Positions 28,282 through 38,225 of a DNA stretch of 64,000 nucleotides are shown here, in pieces (position 1 is the stretch's first letter; each line of letters starts with the position of its first letter). The notes under the pieces are model-generated. The model had not been told where the DNA came from. It saw only the letters and a program-made list of their open reading frames with translations, and did no database searches. The DNA lies in NCBI RefSeq assembly GCF_003258705.1, contig NZ_CP029480.1, positions 4,898,001 to 4,962,000 on the forward strand, written 5' to 3'. Made by a program: the position numbers and the translations under genes. The stretch comes from Arcticibacterium luteifluviistationis (GTDB taxonomy: Bacteria > Bacteroidota > Bacteroidia > Cytophagales > Spirosomataceae).

Positions 28282-30540
28282 ATGAAAAAGCAATTTCCAA
28301 ACTTCACTCATATTTTTTCTACTAAAAACCAACAAATCTTGAATCGAATATTTTTCTTGTCCGCCATACTTTTCTTGGGACTAATAGAGCCTGTGAAAGC
28401 TCAAGAGCCCTGTGGTACCATGCAAGTGCTCAAAGAACAACTGAAAAGTGACCCCGGCATGCAAAAAAGAATGGACGAAAGGGATAAGCAAATAAAGTTC
28501 CTCACTTCTAATCCTCAATTACTTAATGACGATTTAATAGTTATCCCAGTTGTGGTTCATGTGATATATCATACGGAGGCCGAAAATATATCTGATGCAC
28601 AGATTGAGAGCCAAATAGCGGTGTTAAACGAGGACTTTATGAGACTAAATGCTGATACCGTAAATACTCCAGATATTTTTAAGGATAGAGCCGCAAATAT
28701 TAATTTACAGTTTGCATTGGCTATAAGAGACCCAAACGGAGAAGCCACAAATGGTATAACAAGAACTTACACCGATAAAACTACATTTACTCACCAAACA
28801 GAAATGAAAAACTGGCCAAATGGTGCATCCGGAGGCCATGCAGCATGGCCAGCCAGAGATTATCTTAATGTTTGGGTTTGTAACTTAGATGGTATGGGCT
28901 TAAGAGGTTTTGCTACATTTCCTGACGCCCTGGACGATGTCGACGGAATAGTAGTAGAACCAGATGCATTTGGAAAGGGGAGTGAGTTTAATCTTATACC
29001 AGGTTATGACTTAGGGCGTACTGGTACGCATGAAGTAGGGCATTGGCTTAGGCTAAGTCATATTTGGGGCGATGGTGGTTGCAACATAGATGATGGTATA
29101 GGTGATACCCCAAGTGCCGGTGCATCGAACTGGATTGATTCTCCATGTACTTTTCCGGGTCCAAATTCATGTTCTCGTATTGAGCCTGACGGTATTGATC
29201 ATCCCGATATGTTTCAGAACTATATGGATTATTCTCGCGACCAATGCATGAATTTATTCACAGAAGGGCAAAAAAGTTTAATGAGGCTGGCTTTTGCAGA
29301 ACGAGGTTCTCGCGTAAGTATACGAAATTCATTAGGACTTACTTCCGCTGTGGAATGTAATGAGCTAACACTAACCTTTAAATATGATGAGTGGCCACAG
29401 GACTTGTCATGGACTATCACTAACAAATCCACCAATGATACCGTAGCGGTGGGTAAAAAATATAAAGAACCTCCTTTCGGTTCCCCCCCAGAAGCCACAG
29501 AAGATGTATATAAATTATGTTTAGCTGATGGAGATTATACTTTCACTATTGTAGATGCCTATGCTGATGGAATGCCAGAAGGTGATTACAACTTGATATC
29601 AAGATATGACACATTACACGTATCGGACGGTGATTTTGGAGCAGGAGAAAGTTTTGATTTCACTATAAATGATAGGTATTATCGTTTCGTGGGCCCCGGT
29701 ACAGACTGGAATGATGATGCCAATTGGAACCGTAGAGTTCCAAGTACTAATGCGGCGTTTGGCAAAATAACGATAGAATCAGATTGTATTAAGAAGGATG
29801 GCTTGGAGATAACACCACCTAACATACTTGATATAAAACATGGAGTGACATTTTCTGCCTCTACAAGAGGCTCCGAACTTGACACTATTAATGGTTTAGT
29901 GGCACATTATACTTTCAACGGTAATGCCAATGACGAAACCGAAAATGGTTACAACGGAATCATAGATGGTGCAACACCAGCCGCAGATAGGTTGGGATTT
30001 ACTCAACAAGCCCTCAATTTTGATGGGGACGATTTTGTAAGAATCCCGAACTTATACAACGCCACCAGCCAACCTTTGGAGGACGTCACCTATTCACTGT
30101 GGTTTAAGCCTAACCAAAATTACGGAGCGGCAGACTTCTATTCATTGATTATTAGAACAACTGATGCCGGGTTTACGGATACGATTGGAAAGCCCGATTT
30201 GGGAAGTGTAGAAAATAATAAGTTTCAGTTCTACATGTTTGAGAACGGGCTTAATGTAGGTCGTATTTCCAAAGCAACCACTATCAACTTCACTGCAAAT
30301 CAGTGGTACCATGTAGTTGCAACAAGAGAAAACGGCACGATGAAAATTTACCTAAATGCCGCAAAAGAAGGAGAAATAACCTATACAAATCCATCAACCT
30401 TTTATTCAGACTTATACCTCGGTGGTCATGCTACACTTAATAGATGGTATTTCAACGGTGTAATGGACGACCTCCGAATCTACCACCGAGCATTAAGTGA
30501 TGCGGAAGTAATGGCGATTTATAATGCGGAGAAGCCTTGA
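28282..30540 (+). CDS. Secreted M43 (pappalysin-like) metalloprotease with LamG domain
   Basis: A 752-residue protein from the ATG at 28282 (the frame also has a TTG at 28261). A signal region ends VKAQ. The metzincin zinc site is HEVGHWLRLSH (His250, Glu251, His254, His260) with a Met-turn at NYMDYS (Met315). After the protease come a beta domain rich in Cys and DG (LCLADGDYTFTIVDAYADGM) and a C-terminal LamG domain (about 538-752) ending AIYNAEKP. No type IX sorting domain is seen at the C-terminus. LamG is closely related to the one in the 1501-residue protein downstream. It would cleave proteins outside the cell; the target is unknown. Confidence 0.9.
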   Translation: MKKQFPNFTHIFSTKNQQILNRIFFLSAILFLGLIEPVKAQEPCGTMQVLKEQLKSDPGMQKRMDERDKQIKFLTSNPQLLNDDLIVIPVVVHVIYHTEAENISDAQIESQIAVLNEDFMRLNADTVNTPDIFKDRAANINLQFALAIRDPNGEATNGITRTYTDKTTFTHQTEMKNWPNGASGGHAAWPARDYLNVWVCNLDGMGLRGFATFPDALDDVDGIVVEPDAFGKGSEFNLIPGYDLGRTGTHEVGHWLRLSHIWGDGGCNIDDGIGDTPSAGASNWIDSPCTFPGPNSCSRIEPDGIDHPDMFQNYMDYSRDQCMNLFTEGQKSLMRLAFAERGSRVSIRNSLGLTSAVECNELTLTFKYDEWPQDLSWTITNKSTNDTVAVGKKYKEPPFGSPPEATEDVYKLCLADGDYTFTIVDAYADGMPEGDYNLISRYDTLHVSDGDFGAGESFDFTINDRYYRFVGPGTDWNDDANWNRRVPSTNAAFGKITIESDCIKKDGLEITPPNILDIKHGVTFSASTRGSELDTINGLVAHYTFNGNANDETENGYNGIIDGATPAADRLGFTQQALNFDGDDFVRIPNLYNATSQPLEDVTYSLWFKPNQNYGAADFYSLIIRTTDAGFTDTIGKPDLGSVENNKFQFYMFENGLNVGRISKATTINFTANQWYHVVATRENGTMKIYLNAAKEGEITYTNPSTFYSDLYLGGHATLNRWYFNGVMDDLRIYHRALSDAEVMAIYNAEKP

Positions 30541-30650
30541 GTTTCGCAATCTAGATTTTGAAAATATAGATAAGCTATTCAGCTTTTGCGTATAAAGGCA
30601 TAAGTAGCGTAAACTCTTACTCTTTTATGAAATAATAGCCAGATACCGCT

Positions 30651-30673
30651 CGATAAAAATTGATTTTTTATCG
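30651..30673. terminator. Weak terminator-like hairpin
   Basis: CGATAAAAA pairs with TTTTTATCG over a five-base loop in the gap after the M43 gene. The stem is mostly A-T, so its strength is doubtful. Confidence 0.35.
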
Positions 30674-30741
30674 GTGAACTCAATTGTGTTTTCGATAAAT
30701 TGACCAATCAAACCCTTGCCTCGAAAGCACTTAAAAAATAA

Positions 30742-32514
30742 ATGATGAAACATTTACTCCATCTAATCGTATTTGCATTCCTATTTACAGCCTGTGCAGA
30801 TAAAACATCTAAAACGGAACTTCCCCCTATTTCAGAAGTCTATGACAGTTTTTATGAAGGTTTTTTGGTCTTATATCCTGCCCACGGAAACTTTTATGGA
30901 GTCAATAGGTATTTTGATAAGCTGCCCAATAACCTGACAGACGAATTTAGATCCAAGGAGGTTTCCCTTTATCAAACCCACCTTGATAAAATTCAGCAAT
31001 ATGATAGAGCAAAACTTAGTGCCTCCGACCAGATAAACTATAACTCGATGGTTTGGTACTGTAAAAACAAACTGGGGGCTAATCATGATTTTGTGAAATA
31101 TTTACCCATTGACCAACTTAATTCTATAAATCTGTATATCGCACAAATGGCTTCGGGTAGTAGCGTACAGCCTTTTGCCACTGTGGCAGATTATGACAAT
31201 TGGACTAAAAGACTAAAAGATTACAATGCTTGGCTCGATACAGCATTAGCAAACATGGAGGAAGGAATTACTTTAGGCTATGTGCATCCAGAAAGTATCG
31301 TGAAAAAGATAATCCCACAATTTGAAGCAATGGCACAAAGCCCTGTAAGGGAGCACTTATTTTACAGTCCAGTTAAAAATATGCCTGAAAGCTTCACGGA
31401 AGCCGAAAAGTCAACCATTGAAAGTACTTATCAAAAAATCATAAAAGAAGACATCATTCCGAGGTATGAGAGACTAGCAGAATTTTTCAAAACGGATTAT
31501 TTAAATGCGGCCAGAACCACCTCAGGTATTGGTGTTTTACCATCTGGTCCTGATTATTATAAAAATCAGATTGAATACATGACCTCCACAAGCCTTTCGG
31601 CAGATTCTATATTTGCTTTAGGAAAATCTGAAGTAGCCAGAATTAGAACAGAAATGGAAATGGTTAAAAATGAAGTCGGTTTTAAAGGAAGCCTGCTCGA
31701 TTTTTTTAATCACGTGCGTACCAATAAAGACTTAATGCCTTATACGGAACCGCAGCAAGTACTAAGTAGTTTTGATGTCATACAAAAACGCATGGCACCG
31801 CAACTTGAAAAGTTGTTTGATAAAAAGCCTAAAACTCCTTTTGTAGTAAAAAGAACCGAGGCTTTTCGTGAAAAATCGGCAAGTGCACAATATTATGCGG
31901 GTAATCCTGACGGCTCAAGACCTGGAGTATTCTATGTTCCTATTCCGGATGTTACCAAATATAATGGAAATGGAGATGAAGCTCTGTTTTTACACGAAGC
32001 CATTCCTGGGCATCATTATCAATTAATGTTGGCAATGGAAAACGAAAATATTCCTGATTTTAGAAAATTCACGGCTTCTGGAGCCTATATAGAAGGTTGG
32101 GGTTTATACACTGAGTCACTCGGAAAGGAGCTGGGATTGTACACCGACCCCTATCAATATTTTGGCATGTTAAGTGCAGAAATGCACCGAGCCATAAGAT
32201 TGGTGGTGGATACCGGGTTACACCATAAAGGTTGGACACGTGAAGAAGCCATAGCTTATTCTCACGAGAATGAATCCTTATCGGAGGATGGCATTATCTC
32301 AGAGATTGAACGCTATATGGTCATGCCAGCACAGGCTCTGAGCTATAAAATAGGACAGCTCACCATTTTAAGCTTACGAAAAGAAGCCGAAAGTAAGTTA
32401 GGTGACACTTTTAACATCAAAGCCTTTCATAATATTGTTCTTGATGCTGGTGATATGCCACTTTCAGTATTAGAACAGCGGGTAAGAACTTGGATTGAGC
32501 AAGAGAGTGAATAG
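30742..32514 (+). CDS. DUF885-family lipoprotein, putative metallopeptidase
   Basis: A 590-residue lipoprotein; the signal ends FTAC. The family signature HEAIPGHHYQ is present at residues 418-427 and is followed by a conserved ASGAYIEGWGLYTESLGKEL segment, both typical of DUF885 proteins, which are long all-helical and look like zinc peptidases of the M2/M3 kind. The enzyme would be held in the periplasm or on the outer membrane. Substrates of the family are poorly known. It is a stand-alone gene. Confidence 0.85.
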   Translation: MMKHLLHLIVFAFLFTACADKTSKTELPPISEVYDSFYEGFLVLYPAHGNFYGVNRYFDKLPNNLTDEFRSKEVSLYQTHLDKIQQYDRAKLSASDQINYNSMVWYCKNKLGANHDFVKYLPIDQLNSINLYIAQMASGSSVQPFATVADYDNWTKRLKDYNAWLDTALANMEEGITLGYVHPESIVKKIIPQFEAMAQSPVREHLFYSPVKNMPESFTEAEKSTIESTYQKIIKEDIIPRYERLAEFFKTDYLNAARTTSGIGVLPSGPDYYKNQIEYMTSTSLSADSIFALGKSEVARIRTEMEMVKNEVGFKGSLLDFFNHVRTNKDLMPYTEPQQVLSSFDVIQKRMAPQLEKLFDKKPKTPFVVKRTEAFREKSASAQYYAGNPDGSRPGVFYVPIPDVTKYNGNGDEALFLHEAIPGHHYQLMLAMENENIPDFRKFTASGAYIEGWGLYTESLGKELGLYTDPYQYFGMLSAEMHRAIRLVVDTGLHHKGWTREEAIAYSHENESLSEDGIISEIERYMVMPAQALSYKIGQLTILSLRKEAESKLGDTFNIKAFHNIVLDAGDMPLSVLEQRVRTWIEQESE

Positions 32515-32560
32515 GAAACGAATAGTATTACCTAAGAATCTATGAAAAACAAACGATAGA

Positions 32561-32707
32561 CATAAATGGGTGGTCACAGCAATGCTTACCATTGTCTACG
32601 TTTTCAACTTCATAGACCGTTTTATGCTTCAAGAAGCCAAAGCCCAATTTGGCTTGGCAAATACGCAGTTAAGGCTTTTAACGAGGCTTACTTTTACGAT
32701 GTTCTAG
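32561..32707 (+). pseudogene. Fragment of an MFS transporter N-terminus
   Basis: Forty-eight codons read KWVVTAMLTIVYVFNFIDRF and on through EAKAQFGLANTQLRLLTRLT to a stop. This matches the first helix and the following loop of sugar-type MFS carriers (a VxNxxDR motif, then KxxFxLxxTQLGLL). No ATG fits and the remaining 11 helices are absent, so it is the scar of a deleted transporter gene. Confidence 0.6.
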
Positions 32708-32728
32708 GTAATCTATATTTTACATCTG

Positions 32729-32779
32729 TGATTTCGTGATGCTGAAAAACAAGCATTGTATAATGCAGAGAAGCCTTGA
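32729..32779 (+). pseudogene. Remnant of a LamG gene 3' end
   Basis: The bases encode DAEKQALYNAEKP and a stop, the same ending as the M43/LamG protein (AIYNAEKP) and the mosaic protein downstream (ALYNLEKP). Bases 32750-32779 match 27 of 30 with 37278-37307. It ends 22 bases before the mosaic protein's ATG. Confidence 0.65.
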
Positions 32780-32801
32780 AAAGTTATTTCAAATAAGAAC
32801 T

Positions 32802-35800
32802 ATGAAAAAAAACATATCCAACTTACTCACCGTACTCTTACTTATAGGCTTTAGTTTACCCACTTTTGCCCAGCAAGGACCAACTCTAATAGGAGCTGGA
32901 GAATATATGGGCTTATCACCAAAGGTTTCGAGCTTTACTAAAGCCGCAGTCACCTCAACCTCAAAAGGTAGTTCAAAAGATAGTCTGGATATAAACCCAA
33001 AAAACGCTGAGAAGCCACGAGCATTAAGCAGGCAATTGGTAAATAATAGCACTGCCAAATCAATTGATGAAGCCGTACAAAGCAGTGCTGTTCCTACAAT
33101 AAATACTCCAAATACACCCATTTTATCCTTTGACGGTGCAATAATCAGTGATAATATATCAGGAGGAGGAGCTCCGCCAGACCCGGTCATTGCTGTAGGA
33201 CCTAATCACGTAGTGCAGATGGTAAATAGTATCTGTAAAGTTTATGACAAATCAGGTACGCTGCTTACGCCTACCTTTAAGTTTAGTCAAATTGCTCCAG
33301 TAGCACAAGATAAAGGTGACCCATTTGTAATCTACGACCAAGCTGCTGACAGATGGCTACTTATGCAGTTTAATACGAATCAAGGTACAGAAGGTCTTGT
33401 GTTTGCTGTTTCCCAAACAACAGATCCTACAGGACCGTACCACGTCTATAATTTTCTAACACCAGGTGTTTTCCCCGACTACCCTAAAATTGCGGTTTGG
33501 AATAATACTTATTTAGCGACTACACATGATTTTGGTTCAGGAGTTGATATGGGCTTTTATGCATTTGATAGAAATAAAATGCTTGCCGGCATAGCTTCTC
33601 CCACAATGGTAAAATTTAGCGTTAATGATGAGTTTGGTTATTTAGCGGCAAGCTCGGAAGGTCACAAAACACCAGATACCAACTCTTTGCCCACTTTTAT
33701 AGGATACCAAGCCGATGAATTTGGGCAAACTGATGCATTAGTAATTAGAACCCTAAGCCCAGACTTTGAAACCCCTGCCAATTCTATTTTAAGTGCTAAA
33801 ACTATTTTGCCCGTCGCAGCCTTTGACCCTCGAAGCCCAAGTGGAAGGCAAACAATAGAACAATTGTCCACCACAGCAGCACTTGATGATATAGCAGATA
33901 GAATGATGAGTCGTATCATTTATAGAAGATTTGATAACTATGAATCTATGGTTATGAATCATATAGTTAATGTCAGCGGCGTTACCCCTACTTCAGCAGC
34001 GACCTATCAAGTTGCAACAAGGTGGTACGAACTTACCCGCTCTTCCCCTTCAGACCCATGGGCAGTCAACCAACAATCTACCTATGCACCAACGGGAATC
34101 AATGACGGTGCAAACGGTGACAACAGGTGGATGGGCTGTGCGGGTATAGATCAAAAAGGCAACATTGCTTTGGGCTATAGCAAATCCAGCACAAGTACAT
34201 TTGCCGATTTGGCTTTTGCTGAAAGACGAATTTCGGATCCTCTAAATACCTTATCGGCAGATCAGGTATTTCATACTGCTACTGGAGCACAAACTGGTAC
34301 TGGCAATAGATGGGGAGATTACTCCGCGATGGCAATTGATCCAAGCGATGAAGAAACTATGTGGTATACTGGTGAATATTACAGTACTACATCTTCTTTT
34401 AATTGGAGAACCCGTATTGGGAATTTCAAAGTAATTGATCCAGCAACTACCCCTACCGTTCACTTTAAAACGGGTGGCTTGATTGCACGGCAAGTGGAAT
34501 CTGTCACTCCTGCTACCGGCTCTCCCAATTTGCCATATAAAGATTATTTGGTATCAGTAACAATAGACCAAGCCCCTTCTCAAGATGTAAACTTAACATT
34601 TACTAAAACCGGAACCGCAACCGAGGGGCAAGACTATGACTTGATTATACCGAGTCCCTTTGTCTTAAACGCCGCTAACTTGAGCAAAGATTTCACGATA
34701 AGAATTTATGATGATTCAGGAAACGAAACTAATGAATATGTCAATATAATATATACCATGAATAATAATGGTGGTGATGCCATTGCGGCTCATTACAATC
34801 AAAAATTCAGATTGACAATAATTCCAGCGATAAGAAGTATCCCAGGCTCAGTTGGCTCAAATGCTATTTATTGTACAAGTACAAATTCAGGAACTGTAGC
34901 ATTATCTGGGAACTTGGGCACTGTTGTAAGGTGGGAGTCTTCCACAGATAATTTTGTAACTATTAACAATATAGCCAACACAACCGCTACCCAAAGCTAT
35001 ACTAATGTATCTCAGACAACTCAATACAGGGCAGTAGTACAAAACGGAGCTGATGTGAAAGAATCATTACCTGCCACTATAGCTATCAACCCTTCGAGGT
35101 TGTATGTAGCCAAAGCCGCTACCGGGGCGTATGATGGACTGTCTTGGAACAATGCCTTTAAAGATTTACAATCCGCATTAAATCAAGGCTGTGCTACCGC
35201 CACAGAGGTGTGGGTAGCCAAAGGAACTTATACTCCTGCCGCTCCTAATGGTGACAGAAGTTTATCATACAATATACGGGATAACTTAAAAGTATATGGA
35301 GGTTTTGCAGGTGATGAAACGTTGTTGACCGATAGGAATTATGACTTAATCCATACTACAAATAATACAAAATTAAGTGGAGATCTAAATGATGACGATA
35401 TAGTAAGTTTAACAGAAAATTCTTACACGATTGTTAACTTAAATAATGTTTCCAATACTTCTCGATTAGATGGTTTTACAATTTCGGATGCTAATAATAC
35501 CGTGGCTGCCTCTATTGGAGGAGGAATATCATTGCAAAGTAGCAGTCCGGTAATAGCCAACTGTAATTTTTTCAACAACAATGCCAATTACGGAGGTGGA
35601 ATTGGTAATGCCTTAGGCCAACCTACTATTGAAAACTGCAAATTTTTTAGCAATAAGGCCTCAACTTATGGAGGAGCCATTTATAACACTACAAGCTCAG
35701 GTATTGGTCAAACCATTAACATCGTAAATTCTATTTTTGTAAATAATAGTACAACCTCAAACTCAGGCTCAATCATGTTTAATTACGGCAATTTGACGGG

Positions 35801-37307
35801 AGGAGCAACTCAGAATGTAAACCTGACTAATTGTAGTTTTTCAAACAACAATTCACCAAATTATGGAATTTATAATTTGACTGATATTGTTGGAACAGAG
35901 GTAAATGTTGTATTGAAAAATTGTGCATTTTTTAACAATGGTGGTAATAAAACAATGTTAAACGAGACGCCAGGAGGAGGTTCATCCTTAATATCAGCAA
36001 CCAATTGTCTGTTCCAGAGTAGCGTTACAAACTATTCAGGAAACAATAATGTCATTTCCGACATCTCTCCATTCATCTCACCATATGACTTACACCTGTC
36101 CTGCTTTTCCACAGCACTCGATTTGGGAACATCGGTAGGCGTACCTACAATTGACTTAGATAAACAGCCGAGACAATTTGGAGCAGCAGTGGACATTGGG
36201 GCTTATGAATTGCAAGGTGGAACAGTAAGTAATCCAAGTAATATAGTAGTGAACCCTACTGATATTTGTACTGGAGGATCAGTCCTTTTATCGGCAAATT
36301 GCACTAAAGGGTCAACCACTTGGTACGATCAACTTTCAGCTGGTATGTTATTAGGAAATGGAAGTACTATTTTACAAAACCCTGCAGTAAATACGGCATA
36401 CTTTGTAAGTTGTAAAAACGGTGTATGCGAAAGTAACAGAGCAGAAACAAGTCAAGTTTTAGTGACTACACCTTCTCCAAACCTAAATCTACTCAATGAC
36501 TTTACCGCTAATTCAGTCCAAATAGCTAATACATCGATCACTGCCACCAATAAGATTATTGACCCGGCAAAAGTGCTTTACAAAGCTGGGAATTCAGTTA
36601 TGATGAATGAAGGTTTTGAGGTAGAAAACGGCAGTGCTTTTGAAGCAAAAATTGGTGGATGTGAAAATGTAGCTATTCCTGGATTAGTGGCGTATTATCC
36701 TTTCAACGGCAATGCCAACGATGAATCATTAAATAGTTTTAATGGTGTTGTAAATGGCCCCACACTTACAGCAGATAGATTTGGAAATGCAGGTAAGGCC
36801 TATGCCTTTGATGGGATTAATGATAAGATTTCGGGAAGTATGGATGGCAATTTATTCTCTGAACATAAAACAATTTCCCTTTGGGCTGTATTATCTGGTC
36901 CTGGCAACTATAACCCAAGAATGGCCGGTGTTGGTCCAGCGGGATTTTCGGCTCAATATTATGGATTAATACTAGAAGGGACCGCCTCCCCAAGGCGAAT
37001 TCAATTCTATACATATGGTAGTGTTGCGGATGGTTATTCCACCTCATTAGTTCAAAATAGTACTGAATGGCATAACTATGTGGTCACGTTTGACGGGAGT
37101 AAAGTAAAAATCTTTATTGATGGGATTCTGGATAATGAAACAATCACATCTGGAACCTTAACGAGCTTTACAAATGCAGTTTTGCAAATAGGTTACAGCG
37201 ATAATAACCTAGATTGGTTCGAAGGTAAACTAGATGATATTCGTATTTACAACCGTGCATTAAGTGATCCAGAAGTGCAGGCATTGTATAATTTAGAGAA
37301 GCCTTGA
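32802..37307 (+). CDS. Mosaic surface protein: propeller, Calx-beta-like, beta-helix, 3-coathanger, LamG
   Basis: A 1501-residue exported protein. The ATG at 32802 opens a signal peptide (ending PTFAQ); an in-frame ATG upstream at 32736 is rejected because it reads through a LamG remnant. Domains: a propeller-like part (about 120-550, DPVIAVGPNHVVQMVN), a Calx-beta-like part (583-680, TKTGTATEGQDYDL), an Ig-like part, a beta-helix (765-1140, YVAKAATGAYDGLSWNNAF, WVAKGTYTP, CNFFNNNANYGGGI), another Ig-like domain, a 3-coathanger domain (1226-1289) and a C-terminal LamG (1294-1501). Such architecture suits binding to polymers or surfaces. The coathanger domain is normally last; here LamG follows it. 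Confidence 0.85.
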   Translation: MKKNISNLLTVLLLIGFSLPTFAQQGPTLIGAGEYMGLSPKVSSFTKAAVTSTSKGSSKDSLDINPKNAEKPRALSRQLVNNSTAKSIDEAVQSSAVPTINTPNTPILSFDGAIISDNISGGGAPPDPVIAVGPNHVVQMVNSICKVYDKSGTLLTPTFKFSQIAPVAQDKGDPFVIYDQAADRWLLMQFNTNQGTEGLVFAVSQTTDPTGPYHVYNFLTPGVFPDYPKIAVWNNTYLATTHDFGSGVDMGFYAFDRNKMLAGIASPTMVKFSVNDEFGYLAASSEGHKTPDTNSLPTFIGYQADEFGQTDALVIRTLSPDFETPANSILSAKTILPVAAFDPRSPSGRQTIEQLSTTAALDDIADRMMSRIIYRRFDNYESMVMNHIVNVSGVTPTSAATYQVATRWYELTRSSPSDPWAVNQQSTYAPTGINDGANGDNRWMGCAGIDQKGNIALGYSKSSTSTFADLAFAERRISDPLNTLSADQVFHTATGAQTGTGNRWGDYSAMAIDPSDEETMWYTGEYYSTTSSFNWRTRIGNFKVIDPATTPTVHFKTGGLIARQVESVTPATGSPNLPYKDYLVSVTIDQAPSQDVNLTFTKTGTATEGQDYDLIIPSPFVLNAANLSKDFTIRIYDDSGNETNEYVNIIYTMNNNGGDAIAAHYNQKFRLTIIPAIRSIPGSVGSNAIYCTSTNSGTVALSGNLGTVVRWESSTDNFVTINNIANTTATQSYTNVSQTTQYRAVVQNGADVKESLPATIAINPSRLYVAKAATGAYDGLSWNNAFKDLQSALNQGCATATEVWVAKGTYTPAAPNGDRSLSYNIRDNLKVYGGFAGDETLLTDRNYDLIHTTNNTKLSGDLNDDDIVSLTENSYTIVNLNNVSNTSRLDGFTISDANNTVAASIGGGISLQSSSPVIANCNFFNNNANYGGGIGNALGQPTIENCKFFSNKASTYGGAIYNTTSSGIGQTINIVNSIFVNNSTTSNSGSIMFNYGNLTGGATQNVNLTNCSFSNNNSPNYGIYNLTDIVGTEVNVVLKNCAFFNNGGNKTMLNETPGGGSSLISATNCLFQSSVTNYSGNNNVISDISPFISPYDLHLSCFSTALDLGTSVGVPTIDLDKQPRQFGAAVDIGAYELQGGTVSNPSNIVVNPTDICTGGSVLLSANCTKGSTTWYDQLSAGMLLGNGSTILQNPAVNTAYFVSCKNGVCESNRAETSQVLVTTPSPNLNLLNDFTANSVQIANTSITATNKIIDPAKVLYKAGNSVMMNEGFEVENGSAFEAKIGGCENVAIPGLVAYYPFNGNANDESLNSFNGVVNGPTLTADRFGNAGKAYAFDGINDKISGSMDGNLFSEHKTISLWAVLSGPGNYNPRMAGVGPAGFSAQYYGLILEGTASPRRIQFYTYGSVADGYSTSLVQNSTEWHNYVVTFDGSKVKIFIDGILDNETITSGTLTSFTNAVLQIGYSDNNLDWFEGKLDDIRIYNRALSDPEVQALYNLEKP

Positions 37308-37328
37308 TATGACATCTAAAAGAAACCA

Positions 37329-37347
37329 CCTCCTATTTAGTAGGAGG
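37329..37347. terminator. Short terminator-like hairpin
   Basis: CCTCCTA and TAGGAGG pair over a five-base loop 22 bases after the mosaic gene. There is no long T run, so it may be a weak or rho-assisted stop. Confidence 0.4.
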
Positions 37348-37482
37348 CCGATTTCCCCTACTTATTTATTAGCCTAAAAATCAAGACATACTTAAGATTA
37401 CCCCAAAATTACCACTCCCTAAAAATAATTGGTAATCAGCATGTTAAGTGGTAGATTCGTTAAAGGTTTATAAGTAGAATAA

Positions 37483-38208
37483 ATGAAAACTAATAAAAAA
37501 CGAGTCTTACCAATTCAATGGAATAAATCAACATTTTATTTCCTAGTTTTAGTTGTTCTTGTTTTACTTGGTTTTTGGCCGACATACTTTGCAAAGTTTC
37601 TTGATGGGACAGCCGATTTCAGTTTCTACTTTCACTTTCATGCCGCTATGGCAGCAACTTGGGTTGCACTATTGGTGCTGCAGCCCATGCTTATCAAAAG
37701 GAAGAAAGTAGCCTTACATAGAAAAGTAGGAAAATCAACCTATGTCTTGTTGCCCTTGTTTTTTCTGTCCGTCATTTTACTAAAGCACCAACGTATAGGC
37801 GGTGAGGTTAGCCCAAGTTTAGGAGCTAGTTTATGGTTGCAACTTAAAGATTTGGTGATTATTGGTATCATGTACGGTATTGCCATTTGGCACAAAAAGA
37901 ACATTCAGATACATGCCCGAGCTATGATTGCTACAGGAATTGTATTCATTGAGCCCTCTTTGGGTAGATTAATCATTAATGTCTTCTATCCCAACGACTT
38001 CATTACGGGCTTTATAGTCACCATTGTTCTTATATACGCTCTGCTTTTGGCTTTGATTTTCTTGGAAAGGAAACAGAAGCAAGGGCGATGGATATTCCCA
38101 CTTTTGACAGTCCTATATATTCTTTTTCATTGGCTGTATTTATTTGAAATAAGCTTTCCAGCTTGGGATGCATTTGCCAGTTGGTTTGCTCTTTTACCTC
38201 TCACTTAA
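37483..38208 (+). CDS. Multi-pass membrane protein of unknown function
   Basis: A 241-residue protein with about six or seven membrane segments. The second one contains FHFHAAMAATWVALLVLQP and is followed by HRKVGKSTYVLLP, and later HARAMIATGIVFIEPSLGRL. Paired histidines in membrane helices suggest a haem- or metal-binding membrane protein like those in DUF2306-type families, but I cannot confirm that. It is a single gene with its own upstream space. Confidence 0.65.
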   Translation: MKTNKKRVLPIQWNKSTFYFLVLVVLVLLGFWPTYFAKFLDGTADFSFYFHFHAAMAATWVALLVLQPMLIKRKKVALHRKVGKSTYVLLPLFFLSVILLKHQRIGGEVSPSLGASLWLQLKDLVIIGIMYGIAIWHKKNIQIHARAMIATGIVFIEPSLGRLIINVFYPNDFITGFIVTIVLIYALLLALIFLERKQKQGRWIFPLLTVLYILFHWLYLFEISFPAWDAFASWFALLPLT

Positions 38209-38225
38209 AAATTAAACTTAAAGTC

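Noticed and set aside
32736-32801. An upstream in-frame ATG for the mosaic surface protein
   Set aside because: The extra residues read the LamG remnant out of frame and push the signal peptide inward. The ATG at 32802 fits better.
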